Origin: Paracentrotus lividus
Lineage: Eukaryota > Echinodermata > Echinoidea > Camarodonta > Echinidae
Direction: 5' to 3'
Assembly (NCBI GenBank): GCA_940671915.1
Contig: CALNVZ010003435.1
Location: 11,512,963-11,576,962, forward strand
DNA length: 64,000 nucleotides
In this document: positions 13,701 to 23,370 of the stretch, in pieces
Position numbering within the stretch: position 1 is the first letter of the stretch
Layout of the letters: each line of letters opens with the position of its first letter
The notes under the pieces: model-generated
What the model was told of the DNA's origin: nothing
The model's input: only the letters and a program-made list of their open reading frames with translations
The model's database searches: none
Position numbers and translations under genes: made by a program

Positions 13701-16700
13701 GAATATGGTGGATGAAAGCTTGAAAAATTCCCTAGAATGGAAAAAAAGCCATTGTGAATAGATTCATTGATGTCCATGTAGATTCTTGTATAAATGAGTT
13801 TTAAATTATGTATATTTTAAATTAAAGGCACAGTGTACTGTTGCCCCTTACAAATAAAACTTATTTGTTTGTAAACACTTCATGTACTTTCTTATCAAAG
13901 AATTTGAGATGAATACATTTTTTATTTAATTTTTAAGTAAGTCATCATATTTTGTGTAATTTCATGACTTACATGTATTTGAATTCCAAGAATTGATAAC
14001 CACAATGAACTTCATTGATTTCCATGTAGATTCTTCAAGCGATGGGCAAGTCATACCATCCAGGCTGCTTCAGGTGTGTAGTATGCAACCAATGCTTGGA
14101 CGGTGTGCCATTTACTATTGATGTGGACCAGAAGATATACTGCGTCAAAGACTATCACAAGTAAGTCATCTTGTCAATATCATCCCTTTGATGTCCTCGA
14201 CAGAGTACATGTACCCTATTTTTGTAATGTGTTCATACATTTGCGGATACTTATTTCCTAGATGCCTTGCTCCTTTTACAGAACATTTTGTTGCTAAGGC
14301 TGTTAAAATAGGGTTGTTACCGAATGATAGTTGAAATGGGAGTGTAGGTTGGTCAATGTGCTGCAAGCTCTCTGTCGAGCAGTTTTTGTCCAGAAAATTA
14401 AATAATTAGGTGATGTCAAGTGTGTCTTCCAAAGTGATTTTCTAGGCTGCGCTGAAAGTCGGTTGTATAGAAAAAAAAAAGACTTTTGTATGCTTGTTGT
14501 TGCAATGCCTTGCTATCAAATTGTAAAGTTTAAATAGATTTCCACTCAACTCAGTAATATAAAAGCAAATGTATGATAAACAATGTTATAAGTTTTCAAA
14601 TATTGAGAATTATGTTAGTATATGGAATTCATTTAATGCATTAGATACGTATACATTGTACATGTACATGGGCAATTCCACGGTAACTGACGTTACAAAA
14701 ACACAACCATTTCTAAATTGTTTGTACATGTACTGCAATTACATAAATAAGAATACACAAGTTTTCAAATTAATACAGATAAATAAGTTAAAGGTAGGGA
14801 AGGAATCATGAAAAAAAAAAATTCACCCAAACTGCATTTGCTATTAAACGGCAAGCACAAACGTGTCGGTAACTGACGTTACAAACAAATGTAACGTCAG
14901 TTACCGACGCATTTTCGCTTGCCATTTCATACGAAGTGGAGTTTGGGTGGATTTTTTTTGCCCAATTCCTTCTCTATCAGCAACTTATTAAGCTGTATTA
15001 ATTTGAAAACCAATGTATTCTTATTTATGTAACTACAGTACAAACAATTTAGATATGGTTGTGTTTTTGTAATGTCAGTAACCGTGGGATTGCCCACATG
15101 TAGTTAGTCGACAAAAGCGGCACTCATCACAAGCATCCCAAGGCCTATCCATGAGATTTTGAAACATGTTTGTAGAGCTTCCAATATACTCTTCAATAAA
15201 CAGTCAATCGGTTAAGAGATAGTGCTCGGATATATTTTTGACTGTCCAGTGTGTTTGTTTCTTTTTATTTGTGCTTGTCATGTTTGAAGAATGCAAAGGT
15301 AAATTAAAGACTTTGTAGTTTGTACTTTGCATGTGTTTTGTTTTTATTGTTTTTATTGTTTCATATTTTGGATATGGTTTTCATGTTTTTGTATCAAGTG
15401 CATGAAGTATACTTGATACTTCCAGTACATGTGCTTGTCCATATTCATAGAAAGTAATGAGCACAGGTTTACAAACAAGAATTAGTTTAAATAATTTTTT
15501 TTATTCAAATTCAAGGAGGAAGGGGCTTTCAGTGCATGTTTATTTTATTTTTTCTTGTGAAAAATTTATATTCCAGTTCTTATGAGAAGTGTATCACAGT
15601 TTCAACTCAGTTCCTGTTACCATGTTACCATTTCACTAATATGTGAATTCAGATATCCATAGAAGAATGAACACTTACAATAGGTATCCCTCTTTGTTGT
15701 ATTCAAACAACAATTCCTTTTCTTTACCTCATGAACACAGTGATTTGTATGCATTGTCGGTGATCTGAGGGGGGGGGGGGTGATTCACTAATGGCTAAAA
15801 TCAATCCTAACTGGGATAAAAAATTAATTTTCGGATCAATAGCCATGTTATGGTTCCATAGGTCCATAGTTGGGATAGATTTTAAATCTTAGTGAATCAC
15901 CCCCCTGGTTTCGAGACAGTTATGGAGACAGTCATTCACATTACAATGATGATATCCACAATTCATTTTTCCAACAAAATCTAGTATACATTTATGTTGT
16001 ACATGTATGTAGATCTATGCATCAGACAGTAATTAATGTGATTGTTTCATAGTGAAAGTATTGCTGTATCTACAGTGTACATCTATCAAGGTGGATGCAT
16101 GTTGTCATATATTTGTATTATACATTTTACACTGTTGCATCTCCAAATTTTGTGTACAGATTAAAGAAGTAAGACCTGTAGGCCTACAGTATGATGATTG
16201 ATTGCAATATGAATTCTGTACATACATGTACACATGTATACATGTTGATATTAGCTTACAATGTACATTTTGTACAATGTAAACATACTGCATGTAGGGT
16301 ATTGTCAAATTTTTTACATAAATCATACATGTAGAGTTCTGGTATATCTGTATTAAGTTTTGTTAAAGTATTGATTTTAACACTAGATCATTGGCCATTT
16401 TTCATTCAGTATTTTGTACATGCTTGCAGAATGATATTTTCACAAAGCAATGTTTGAAGCTTTAACCGACGCATGAAATTAATGGGAGTATGGAAAGCCT
16501 TGACCGCTACAATGTATAATTCATGAACTGATCCAAAACTACTAAGATTGAACTAATCACAGGTGTATCCTCTGCCAATAGCTCCTCAAATGAAAATTGT
16601 AAACGTAGTAGCAGTATGTGTATCTTGGCTTGCCATGTTCCCATTATTCTCTATGTCGCTGAAAGAAAGCACGCCATTTTCTTCCTACAAATGGTTTCAT

Positions 16701-19700
16701 ATGATACATGTACACATGTAGTGTAGAAGCTTGCTATATTCATTTAGACTTACATTGTTTCAGTTGATCTTTCAATAGAAGCTGGGTTGCATGTGACAAA
16801 ATTTAAAAACTTGTTTTTCTTGCATTTTTCTTTAGCCTTTTTAAAAAGAAAGCTTTTTCTTTCAGAAAAAAAAAGGTGGAGAAAGATTTCAAGCTTCCAT
16901 CTCTTTATGTGCTTTCTTTCTTTATCTGTCGCTGCAGGACATATGCTCCAAAGTGTGCTGCGTGTAACGAGCCTATAACACCGGTAAGAGAGCTATTAGC
17001 TTCATCTTTCATTCTTCTTTCTCTCCTTTCTTCTCTTCATCTACATGTATTTTCTCTCTCCATCTTTACTTCCCTTTTTAGAAAAAATCTTATTTTTTGC
17101 GATGATTTGTATTCTCCTGTTGATTTTCTCTCTCTGTCAACATTTCTTTCTTGGTTTCTTCTTTCCTCTTCCCGTTCCTACACTGTATTCGCTTTCTCAT
17201 TACTGTTTCCTTATCAACTATCCTTCTTTCGCATACACTCTCTATTTTAATACTGTGTGTGAATTTGGTTGTTTTGGTATTCTAATTGCATTTTGACTTC
17301 CAAAAATGGGTAAGTGGTGCAAGCAGTCTTTATAATCTAAGCATGTTAAGAAACATTTACATTATTTTACATACTGCAATACACTGCAGCATGCTTTCAA
17401 ATGCTCCATGAAGATGCTCAAAAGACACTTACTGTTCTAGATCACATTACCTTTATAACATTGTATGATTTCATACATGATTAACAATATTATTGAGCAT
17501 ATTTCTTGAAATACATGCAAGTTTCCAAATTTTGCAGTTAGTCAAATATATCATTATTGCGCTCATGAAAGATTGAAATAAATATTGAACCATAGAATTC
17601 TATTCCAAAGATACTACATGAGTGTAGTTTTGTAACCAGTTCTGTGGAAGAACCAAATTCGAAGGCAAGTACTTTATAGCTCGGAATAACTACAAAGCTT
17701 CAACTTTATATTCCAAAAATGAACAGCTATATAGTATTTTCTTCTTGGTTTTAGTCTAGTGCTTCCACTCACGCGAAATATATTTTTTCTGAAGCTCTTT
17801 AAGAATACTCTACGCCAGGGTCTGGACATTAGGATCGAATTGAAAATGTGCTATCCTGTTGTTGGATTGAACCTTAACTTGATTTTAGACCTCAGCTCAG
17901 AATATGGGCCTGTTTGTGTCTAATAATGTACAATTAACAGGCATTGGTACATGTATGGTCTTTCTGCTACACATCACAATTTCCTGGTATTCTGCTACTT
18001 CACACGCTGTACATCATCAGAAGGATATGGGCACCAACACGTTACAATGCATGCACAGGTGTTATACGCCCCTTTTGAATCATTTCCCAAACCTACATGT
18101 ACATGTAAGGCTCCATACCACTGGTCTGTCGGGCCTTTCCTTATTCCAGACCTCCCCCGCTCTTATCCCTCCTTTATAAAGCATCGTGAATAGAACAGAT
18201 TCCAAAGCTCCTTTTTCACTTGTATTTTCTCTTCTCTCCCCACAGGGCACAATGGAAACCGTGGAGAGTTGTTTCTATGGATAAGGACTTCCATTGGAAT
18301 GCTACCGATGTCATGTGAGTACTAGTCTGTGACACAGACCCATTGTTAGGTTTATTATCCTCGAGCCAATATTTAGGTTTGTGTATGTTATTTGTTGGTG
18401 CAAATTATCCCCCCCCCCAAAAAAAAAAAAAAAATAATAAATAAATAAATAGATTAAATAAATAAATATTTTAAAAAAATAGCAAAAAAACAAACAAAAA
18501 AAAAGAAAAAAAGAAAGAAGATATCTAAAGAAAGAATAAGAAAAAAAAACAGTAAAAAAAATAGTTGGGTTCGACTGCTTGCCATACACTAACAAAATGA
18601 AGGAGAAGGCAGTCACAGTACAGCTCTGCAAAGTATATAGTCTTAGTGGGCAGACCCTCTGTGACAGTGATGAAGATTGAAGACATCAAATAGCAGAAAG
18701 TTTTGGGTTCCATGGTAGACATCAGGATCATGTTTAATTTTTTTTATTTTTTTTATAAACAATGTACACACATTGATTTGGATGTTGAAAATTAGCAGCA
18801 AAGGGCCCCTTAGAATATTGTATATTTGACATCCGGGTAAAGCTAATAGGGGCAGCTTGTATGAAGGGTATGCATCTGTGAACATTTCATATATAAAACA
18901 GATATTTTTGAGAAAACTGGAAGAATTATTGGACTTTGAACAAGCACAAACAGTCCAATGGCATTAGTTCTCTCCAAGCATGGAAATTAAATTTAGCAAA
19001 GCTTTTTCTAACCATATAATAAACAGAATTTGTGAGAAGAACTGCCAAATACATGTGTATTGTATATCATGTTTTGGTAATTGTACGCATACTGTTTGAA
19101 CAATATTTTGCCTGAATAGTGCAATCGAAGCAGGGGTGACCACAAAATGATATCTAAAGTCCTTCACAAAAGCGTGAACCTTTTCCCATTCTGTTTGTCT
19201 CATGGGTGATTGCCTCCGACATGGCGCCGATAAGATTGCTTATTTCATTTATTCTGGTGTGACAATGAGAAACAGGCCATTTATAATCCTTTGATGAAAG
19301 GTGCATTTTCCTGTTTAATTTAATATCCCTTTACATTGTATATGTATATATATATATATTATATTATGAAGATATTCATTTTGATAAAAGGCTATTACTA
19401 ACTACATGTATAAACTACCTTATGTTGAATAAGGGGTGTCCAAACACAGACTTAAACTTGTTATATCCACATATTTTGTCTTCCCTCTAATAAGAGCACT
19501 ATAGCTATACAGGAAGCAACACAACTGATGCATTTTCTGTCACAAATTATATAACAATTTCAAAGAGCATAGTAAATGGTACATTTACGTTCTCCATTGT
19601 ATCGCTATTGATAAAAAGTATTAAAGAGACGGCCGCTGCCTTTTATTGGAAAGATATGATAGTGATGTTATACAGGGCGTCCCGAAAAGAACTATACACT

Positions 19701-20089
19701 TTTGAAATGGCTGCCAAATGAAAAATATTTGATTTTAGGTAATGAAATTTATATGTATGGAAAGCTCATATCCCAAATTTCATATGACACCAAAAAGTCC
19801 GAAAATAAGTCATGCATGAATGAGCAGCGTTCACTTTTGTAAAGGGTATGGAAATTAGGGTGCGCAGGAATTGCCCTACCAAGTTGTATGAGGAAAGTTA
19901 TTTGAAGCTTATGGAATGAGGACGATATGCAGAATTACTGATCAATTATGATGAGTTGGGGTTTGCTAAGTGAAATTTTGTGGAATTGGGGATTACAATT
20001 TCATGCATGAGTGAACAGGAATATGTATTTCCTATTGTTGCATTGGAACTTTCCAAGGTATATTTAGTGAGGTCCTTCAGTGGTGTGTT

Positions 20090-20185
<96 letters not shown>

Positions 20186-22134
20186 TTGTCTTCATCCCTC
20201 TCTCCCCTTTCTTTCTCTCCCTGTCTCCCTCCCTCTCTCTCTATCTTCTCTCTCTTTTTGCATGGGTGTGTTTTTTGAACATTCAAATTCATTGGTTTCT
20301 ACTCCAATATATTCTGACAACCTTCCTATCCCGGTCTACTCACATTTACCCAAATTGGATGGTTGATGACAATCTATCAATTTATTCAATCAATCAGTTC
20401 ACATAAATTAGACAATCAACACCCAGCTAGCAATCATTTAATCAACAGTGTACCAGTCTCCAAATGTTTCAACTAATCAATCAAGCATTACATCATTCAT
20501 AGTTATTTCAATCACCATGTCCAATAAATCAATCAACTCAATTGATCAACAACCAACTATCCAGTCATTTTAGCAATTTGGACTTTTGTAAAGGAATATG
20601 GTACAGTGAAACACAAAATTTGTGAAATTAACATGTCAGTCTTTATTTCAGTTGAATTTTGTTCTTTTCGATTTTACACTTGTTTCATCCACCTGCTAAC
20701 AAAACAAAAAGGAGGGGAAAAAAATAAAAAAAAAATCTGTACGTTCAATGCTCAACGTGTCCTCCTCCTCTTTCGATGCAAACCTGTTTGTTGAAGAAAA
20801 AAAAATGCCACTGATGTTGGACATCAGACAATCCAAAAGATCATGAAAACGATCATCAAAAGGGATCAAAAATCTTACCCTCCATCTCACTTGTTCTGCA
20901 CCCCATCCTTACTCACTAACCACACCACTGAAGACAACTTGGAAGGCTACAATGCTATAATAGGAAATACATATTCCTGTTCACTCATGCATGAAATCAT
21001 AATCCCCATTCTACAAATTTCTCTTGGCAAACCCCAAACTCATCATAATTGATCAGTAATTCTGCATATCATCCTCAATTCCATAAGCTCCAAATGACTT
21101 TCCTCATACAAATTGGTAGGGCAATTCCTGCGCACCCTAATTTCCATACCCTTTACAAAAGTGAACGCTGCTCATTCATGCATGACTTATTTTCGGACTT
21201 TTTTGTGTCATATGAAAGTTGGGATAATGAGCTTTCCATACAGTAAATTTCGTTACCTAAAATCAAATATTTTTCATTTGGCAGCCATTTCAAAAGTGTA
21301 TAGTTCTTTTCGGGACGCCCTGTAGACTAGATAATATTGTTATGTAATGTTACAGATTGAAACAAGAGAGAGAAGAAAGCCCTCAAGATAAATGATGTTT
21401 TCTTGCTGGCAATCCTTAGGTGTTCATTGATGGTAGCATTGTAGGTATGCCTACATCCTTAAACTTTAAGTGAAAGATAATATAATAATTTTATTCTTTC
21501 AAATTGTGTAACGTTTCAGTGTTTTGTGTTGTCTTTGCAGGACTGTAATCTTCAACTTTCTGATGAAGACGGTCATCGATGCTACCCACTCACAGATAAA
21601 CTCCTCTGCTACAATTGCCACATAGCCAGGATAGCTCCCAGCTCAAGTGTCAGTTACGCCGGCTCTGGCCCCCTCTCAGAGGAAGAGTCCACCACCGTGT
21701 ATTCCCCTCAGATATCCCCCAGCACCACATACCCAGTAGTCAGCCCTCCTACATCCCCAGCTACTGCCTCTCCTCATCATGCCCGGGAGGCATCCTTCTC
21801 AGGCAGAGCCACCTACGATCCATCAGTCAAATCAGGATCACTACCACCCGAACCACCGCAGTATACACCAGCCCCTTACAGCAGTAGCAGCACTGGAGGG
21901 CAAGTCTACCGGTCCTCCCCACCCCCTTCAGACCCCCCTCCCTACTCCCCTCATGATCCCCTTAAGGCCAGCAACGCACCTCAGCCACAGAAGACTAACT
22001 CTGGACACTACTCGTACGGTAGCAGGCCCGGCCCACAGGTTAGGCGTAATGGGCGTCATAGTAGTAGTGGTTCCCGTGATCCTGACTCGGCAGATGATAG
22101 TTCTCTAGGGGGCTACCTCGTAACTGACCTGTAA
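2947..22134 (+). CDS. Ajuba/LIMD1/WTIP-family three-LIM-domain protein (whole gene, 8 coding exons)
   Basis: Exons: 2947-4780, 6121-6222, 10023-10090, 12797-12859, 14030-14160, 16938-16983, 18246-18314, 21541-22134. All introns are GT-AG, phases agree, and the total is 2907 nt (968 aa plus stop). Layout: Ser/Asn/Gln/His-rich preLIM (1-611), a charged helix just before LIM1, LIM1 (about 614-666), LIM2 (679-730), LIM3 (739-797), then a ~170-residue Pro/Ser tail. Each LIM shows the C-x2-C ... H-x2-C-x2-C-x2-C ... C-x2-D/C zinc-ligand pattern, and wording such as [29 protein letters not shown] and CLDGVPFT is typical of Ajuba/LIMD1/WTIP. Family members are cytoplasmic/nuclear adaptors at adherens junctions that bind LATS/Warts in Hippo signalling and act in Snail and miRNA-silencing complexes; those roles are family knowledge. 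I cannot say which vertebrate paralogue is closest; one pre-duplication gene is likely. Exon 7 has two compensating indels. Confidence 0.93.
5054..5527. repeat. MITE-like element in intron 1 of the Ajuba-like gene
   Basis: Terminal inverted repeats gggggtcataaagctac (5054-5070) and gtagctttatgaacccc (5507-5523) bound about 470 bp, with an internal copy of the cataagtctacgcac motif near 5230. No coding potential. Confidence 0.6.
6121..6222 (+). CDS. Coding exon 2 of the Ajuba-like gene: first half of LIM1
   Basis: Acceptor ...aattccag|GGTAC at 6121, donor TGTG|gtaagt at 6223. With the split Gly codon from exon 1 it reads G-Y-C-V-K-C-G-E-K, then [20 protein letters not shown]. It supplies the C-x2-C, H-x2-C and C-x2-C zinc ligands of LIM1, so the two zinc fingers of this LIM are separated by intron 2. 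Length is 102 nt, phase 1 to phase 1. Confidence 0.95.
6339..6618. repeat. Small MITE in intron 2 of the Ajuba-like gene
   Basis: Terminal inverted repeats atggcccatattcacaaagg (6339-6358) and cctttgtgaatacgggccat (6599-6618). Inner arms also pair (gagtagcaaaatgtgacaca / tgtgtcacattttgctactc). 280 bp, non-coding. Confidence 0.75.
7505..8410. repeat. Large foldback element (about 0.9 kb) in intron 2
   Basis: The left half (for example aaaaaatgctaatggcac, 7516-7533) is the inverted copy of the right half (gtgccattagcatttttt, 8376-8393), with imperfect pairing along about 400 bp and a centre near 7960 (ttgcaaaattgtgag / ctcacaattttgcaa). The right end, gtgggacacactgta, resembles mariner-type termini. 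Short frames here are by-products. Confidence 0.7.
9030..9250 (-). repeat. tRNA-derived SINE
   Basis: On the minus strand from about 9245, GTTGGCTCAGTGGATAGAGT is followed by an anticodon arm with CAT and a T-arm GTGGGTTCGATCCC, matching internal Pol III A and B boxes. About 150 bp of unrelated body follows, ending near a gtttcggacaataaaattt tail. Too degenerate in the acceptor stem for a working tRNA. Confidence 0.7.
10023..10090 (+). CDS. Coding exon 3 of the Ajuba-like gene: second finger of LIM1
   Basis: Acceptor tgtgtacag|GGCGC, donor TATTTG|gtaaga. It translates to [20 protein letters not shown] followed by D-Y-L, the closing half of LIM1 with the C-x2-D zinc ligands. This wording is close to universal in Ajuba/LIMD1/WTIP proteins. 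68 nt. Confidence 0.95.
10325..10573. repeat. Foldback element of the GGAGACGTCTCC family, copy 1
   Basis: Arms 10364-10434 and 10501-10572 are near-perfect inverted copies (about 70 nt), flanked by gtatctcacttctcggagacgtctcc. It lies in intron 3 of the Ajuba-like gene. A related copy is at 28539-28778. Confidence 0.75.
12797..12859 (+). CDS. Coding exon 4 of the Ajuba-like gene: LIM1-LIM2 linker and start of LIM2
   Basis: Acceptor ttcttcag|TATTCT, donor GACACT|gtaagt, exactly 63 nt and phase 0 at both ends. It translates to [20 protein letters not shown] plus T, giving the linker and the first C-x2-C of LIM2. Skipping it would keep frame but destroy LIM2. Confidence 0.95.
14030..14160 (+). 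CDS. Coding exon 5 of the Ajuba-like gene: core of LIM2
   Basis: Acceptor tccatgtag|ATTCTT, donor CACAA|gtaagt, 131 nt, phase 0 to 2. It translates to [20 protein letters not shown], then [20 protein letters not shown] and DYH. It contains H-x2-C-x2-C-x2-C and the final C-x2-D of LIM2. This is the most conserved block of the family. Confidence 0.96.
14665..15103. repeat. Near-perfect long palindrome/MITE in intron 5
   Basis: Ends gggcaattccacggtaactg (about 14669) and cagtaaccgtgggattgccc (15076-15095). Arms of about 200 nt meet at about 14885, where gtaactgacgttac and gtaacgtcagttac flank aaacaaat. It would form a stable cruciform or hairpin RNA. Confidence 0.8.
15776..15905. repeat. Small inverted-repeat element in intron 5
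   Basis: Ends gggggtgattcactaa and ttagtgaatcaccccc, about 130 bp, with partial internal pairing (tcctaactggga / tagttgggatag). Confidence 0.6.
16938..16983 (+). CDS. Coding exon 6 of the Ajuba-like gene: start of LIM3
   Basis: Acceptor gtcgctgcag|GACATA, donor ACACCG|gtaaga, 46 nt. With the split Lys codon it reads [16 protein letters not shown], the first C-x2-C of LIM3. Phase runs from 2 to 0. A pyrimidine-rich stretch follows in intron 6 (about 17000-17260); small open frames there look like by-products of composition. Confidence 0.93.
18246..18314 (+). CDS. Coding exon 7 of the Ajuba-like gene: middle of LIM3, with two compensating frame breaks
   Basis: Acceptor ctccccacag|GGCACA, donor CGATGTCAT|gtgagt, 69 nt. 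In the expected frame it reads GTMETV and then runs into TAA at 18282-18284. Family-like residues [10 protein letters not shown] appear in the next frame from about 18265, and the frame returns before the Cys-Tyr-Arg-Cys-His end of the exon. The pattern fits one extra G in gtggagag (about 18263-18265) and one missing T in ccattgg (about 18291-18296). Exon length remains a multiple of three and the neighbouring exons splice in phase. I read this as sequence or assembly error rather than gene decay, since all other exons are intact, but a real lesion or RNA-level correction is not excluded. Confidence 0.85.
18409..18560. repeat. A-rich low-complexity tract in intron 7
   Basis: C10 followed by A-rich, AAAT/AAAC-repeat sequence. 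No gene. Confidence 0.7.
19671..21324. mobile_element. Non-autonomous mariner-like foldback transposon with internal CT microsatellite
   Basis: Ends TA-CAGGGCGTCCCGAAAAG (19671) and CTTTTCGGGACGCCCTG-TA (21324), flanked by TA as expected for Tc1/mariner insertion. Arms of about 400 nt are inverted copies (for example aattgccctaccaa / ttggtagggcaatt). The centre holds a long CT-rich microsatellite (20093-20255) and unpaired AT-rich DNA. No transposase frame. It sits in intron 7 of the Ajuba-like gene. Confidence 0.8.
20093..20255. repeat. (CT)n microsatellite
   Basis: Interrupted CT dinucleotide array giving false Leu/Ser and Arg/Glu frames on the two strands. Inside the mariner-like foldback. 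Confidence 0.9.
21541..22134 (+). CDS. Coding exon 8 of the Ajuba-like gene: end of LIM3 and C-terminal tail
   Basis: Acceptor gtctttgcag|GACTGT; stop TAA at 22132-22134. It opens with [20 protein letters not shown] and then L-L-C-Y-N-C-H, completing LIM3. The remaining ~170 residues are Pro/Ser/Tyr-rich and lack predicted structure by eye. Two PPxY motifs are present: PPQY (21853-21864) and PPPY (21934-21945), class I WW-domain ligands. The protein ends GGYLVTDL, a class I PDZ-ligand pattern (T-x-L). Zyxin/Ajuba-family proteins often end in a similar motif, but a long post-LIM tail is not typical of vertebrate Ajuba as I remember it. Confidence 0.95.
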   Translation, partial: DCNLQLSDEDGHRCYPLTDKLLCYNCHIARIAPSSSVSYAGSGPLSEEESTTVYSPQISPSTTYPVVSPPTSPATASPHHAREASFSGRATYDPSVKSGSLPPEPPQYTPAPYSSSSTGGQVYRSSPPPSDPPPYSPHDPLKASNAPQPQKTNSGHYSYGSRPGPQVRRNGRHSSSGSRDPDSADDSSLGGYLVTDL

Positions 22135-22962
22135 CTTGTCAGCTTTTATTCCAAATCTGATGAAACATTGTGTAACACTGGGAATATGCCTTTGGGAAAG
22201 AGAGATATGTATACATGTAGTTACCTTTGATCTGCATAATTTCTCAGATCTCGAAGGTGCATCAAAAAGTTTCATATAAAATGTTCAAGCCATCATGACA
22301 CAAAGATGTTCTTGAAAATGAGACTTTACAACTCTGTCAAAGATTTAAAAGCTTGGCTGTGTATATCTTACCTGATGGCTCAAAACCTATGCGTTGCATA
22401 GATAACAAAGAGAAAGTGGTGGAGAAGCAGGTTTTTGTACATGGGAAATCATTGATAGAATATGATCTTAAATTGGTTATATACATGAACCAAGTGTTTG
22501 ACATCACTATTGGGTATAGATGAACTAAGTGTTTGAAATCATCGGAAAGCTTGGAATGTATGTTTTCCTCCAGTGCTTTCTGCGTGTCAAGTTACATATC
22601 AGCCTTCTTAACTTTGCCATAATTAACTTCATTGATATTACCACCTGGCTAGTTTGATAACAACACCATGCAACTTGTAACAAGAGATGGATTATTGCCA
22701 AATCAAGTTTGAAAATTTATATATTTCCACCTCCGATACAAACATCTTCTATGCAACTAACGATGAATTGTATTGTGTCATACTTTGCTTGCTGAAATTT
22801 TCTTAACAAAAGTAAGCTAGGTGCTTTTTTTCCCCTACTTAGTTCAAAATTGTGTGAAATATCTTCCGCAAAATGATGGACTATATAGTATGATACCCTC
22901 TTGAGAAGTAAATGATTTGATATACTCAAAGCATGTACTAGGTAAATTTAAGTGCCAATAAA
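22135..22962 (+). other. Probable proximal 3' UTR of the Ajuba-like gene
   Basis: No coding signal after the stop. A canonical AATAAA lies at 22957-22962 (in gccaataaaccg). Further AATAAA sites occur downstream, for example 28203-28208, so a much longer 3' UTR is possible. Transcript evidence is needed to choose. Confidence 0.4.
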
Positions 22963-23096
22963 CCGACATCTGATTCTTTTTCAGCCAAAGTATTTCACTC
23001 AAACAACGTTTCATCATGGCCGTACCAAAGTTTGCTGAAGTGTACGCATTTATTTTTCTTCAGATCAGTACTATGATATTGGTTGAAAGGGCACTT

Positions 23097-23370
23097 TAAC
23101 CCTTAAGCACCTAGAGACTTCGTCAAAAGTGTCAGTTTACTCCCTATAAACGGAAAGTGTTTTGCTCTGTGTGCATTAGGGTCTTTCAATATGAAATACT
23201 CGTAAAACATACTTTTTTTGTGCAGAATCGGACCGCAGATATCCCATGGGTAATGCACAATAAATATGGTCATGTTTGATCACATATTTTTGATATTATC
23301 ATGACTATAGTGTGCATAAAACAGGGGCAGTTTGGGGCGGTTTCGAGCGGTTAAGGTGCTAAAGGGTTAA
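23097..23370. repeat. MITE with TTAACCCTTAAGCACCT ends
   Basis: Terminal inverted repeats ttaacccttaagcacct (23097-23113) and aggtgctaaagggttaa (23354-23370) bound about 274 bp downstream of the Ajuba-like gene. Non-coding. Confidence 0.65.

Noticed and set aside
19946-20406. Open frames with long Ser-Leu or Arg-Glu runs
   Set aside because: Translations of the CT microsatellite.
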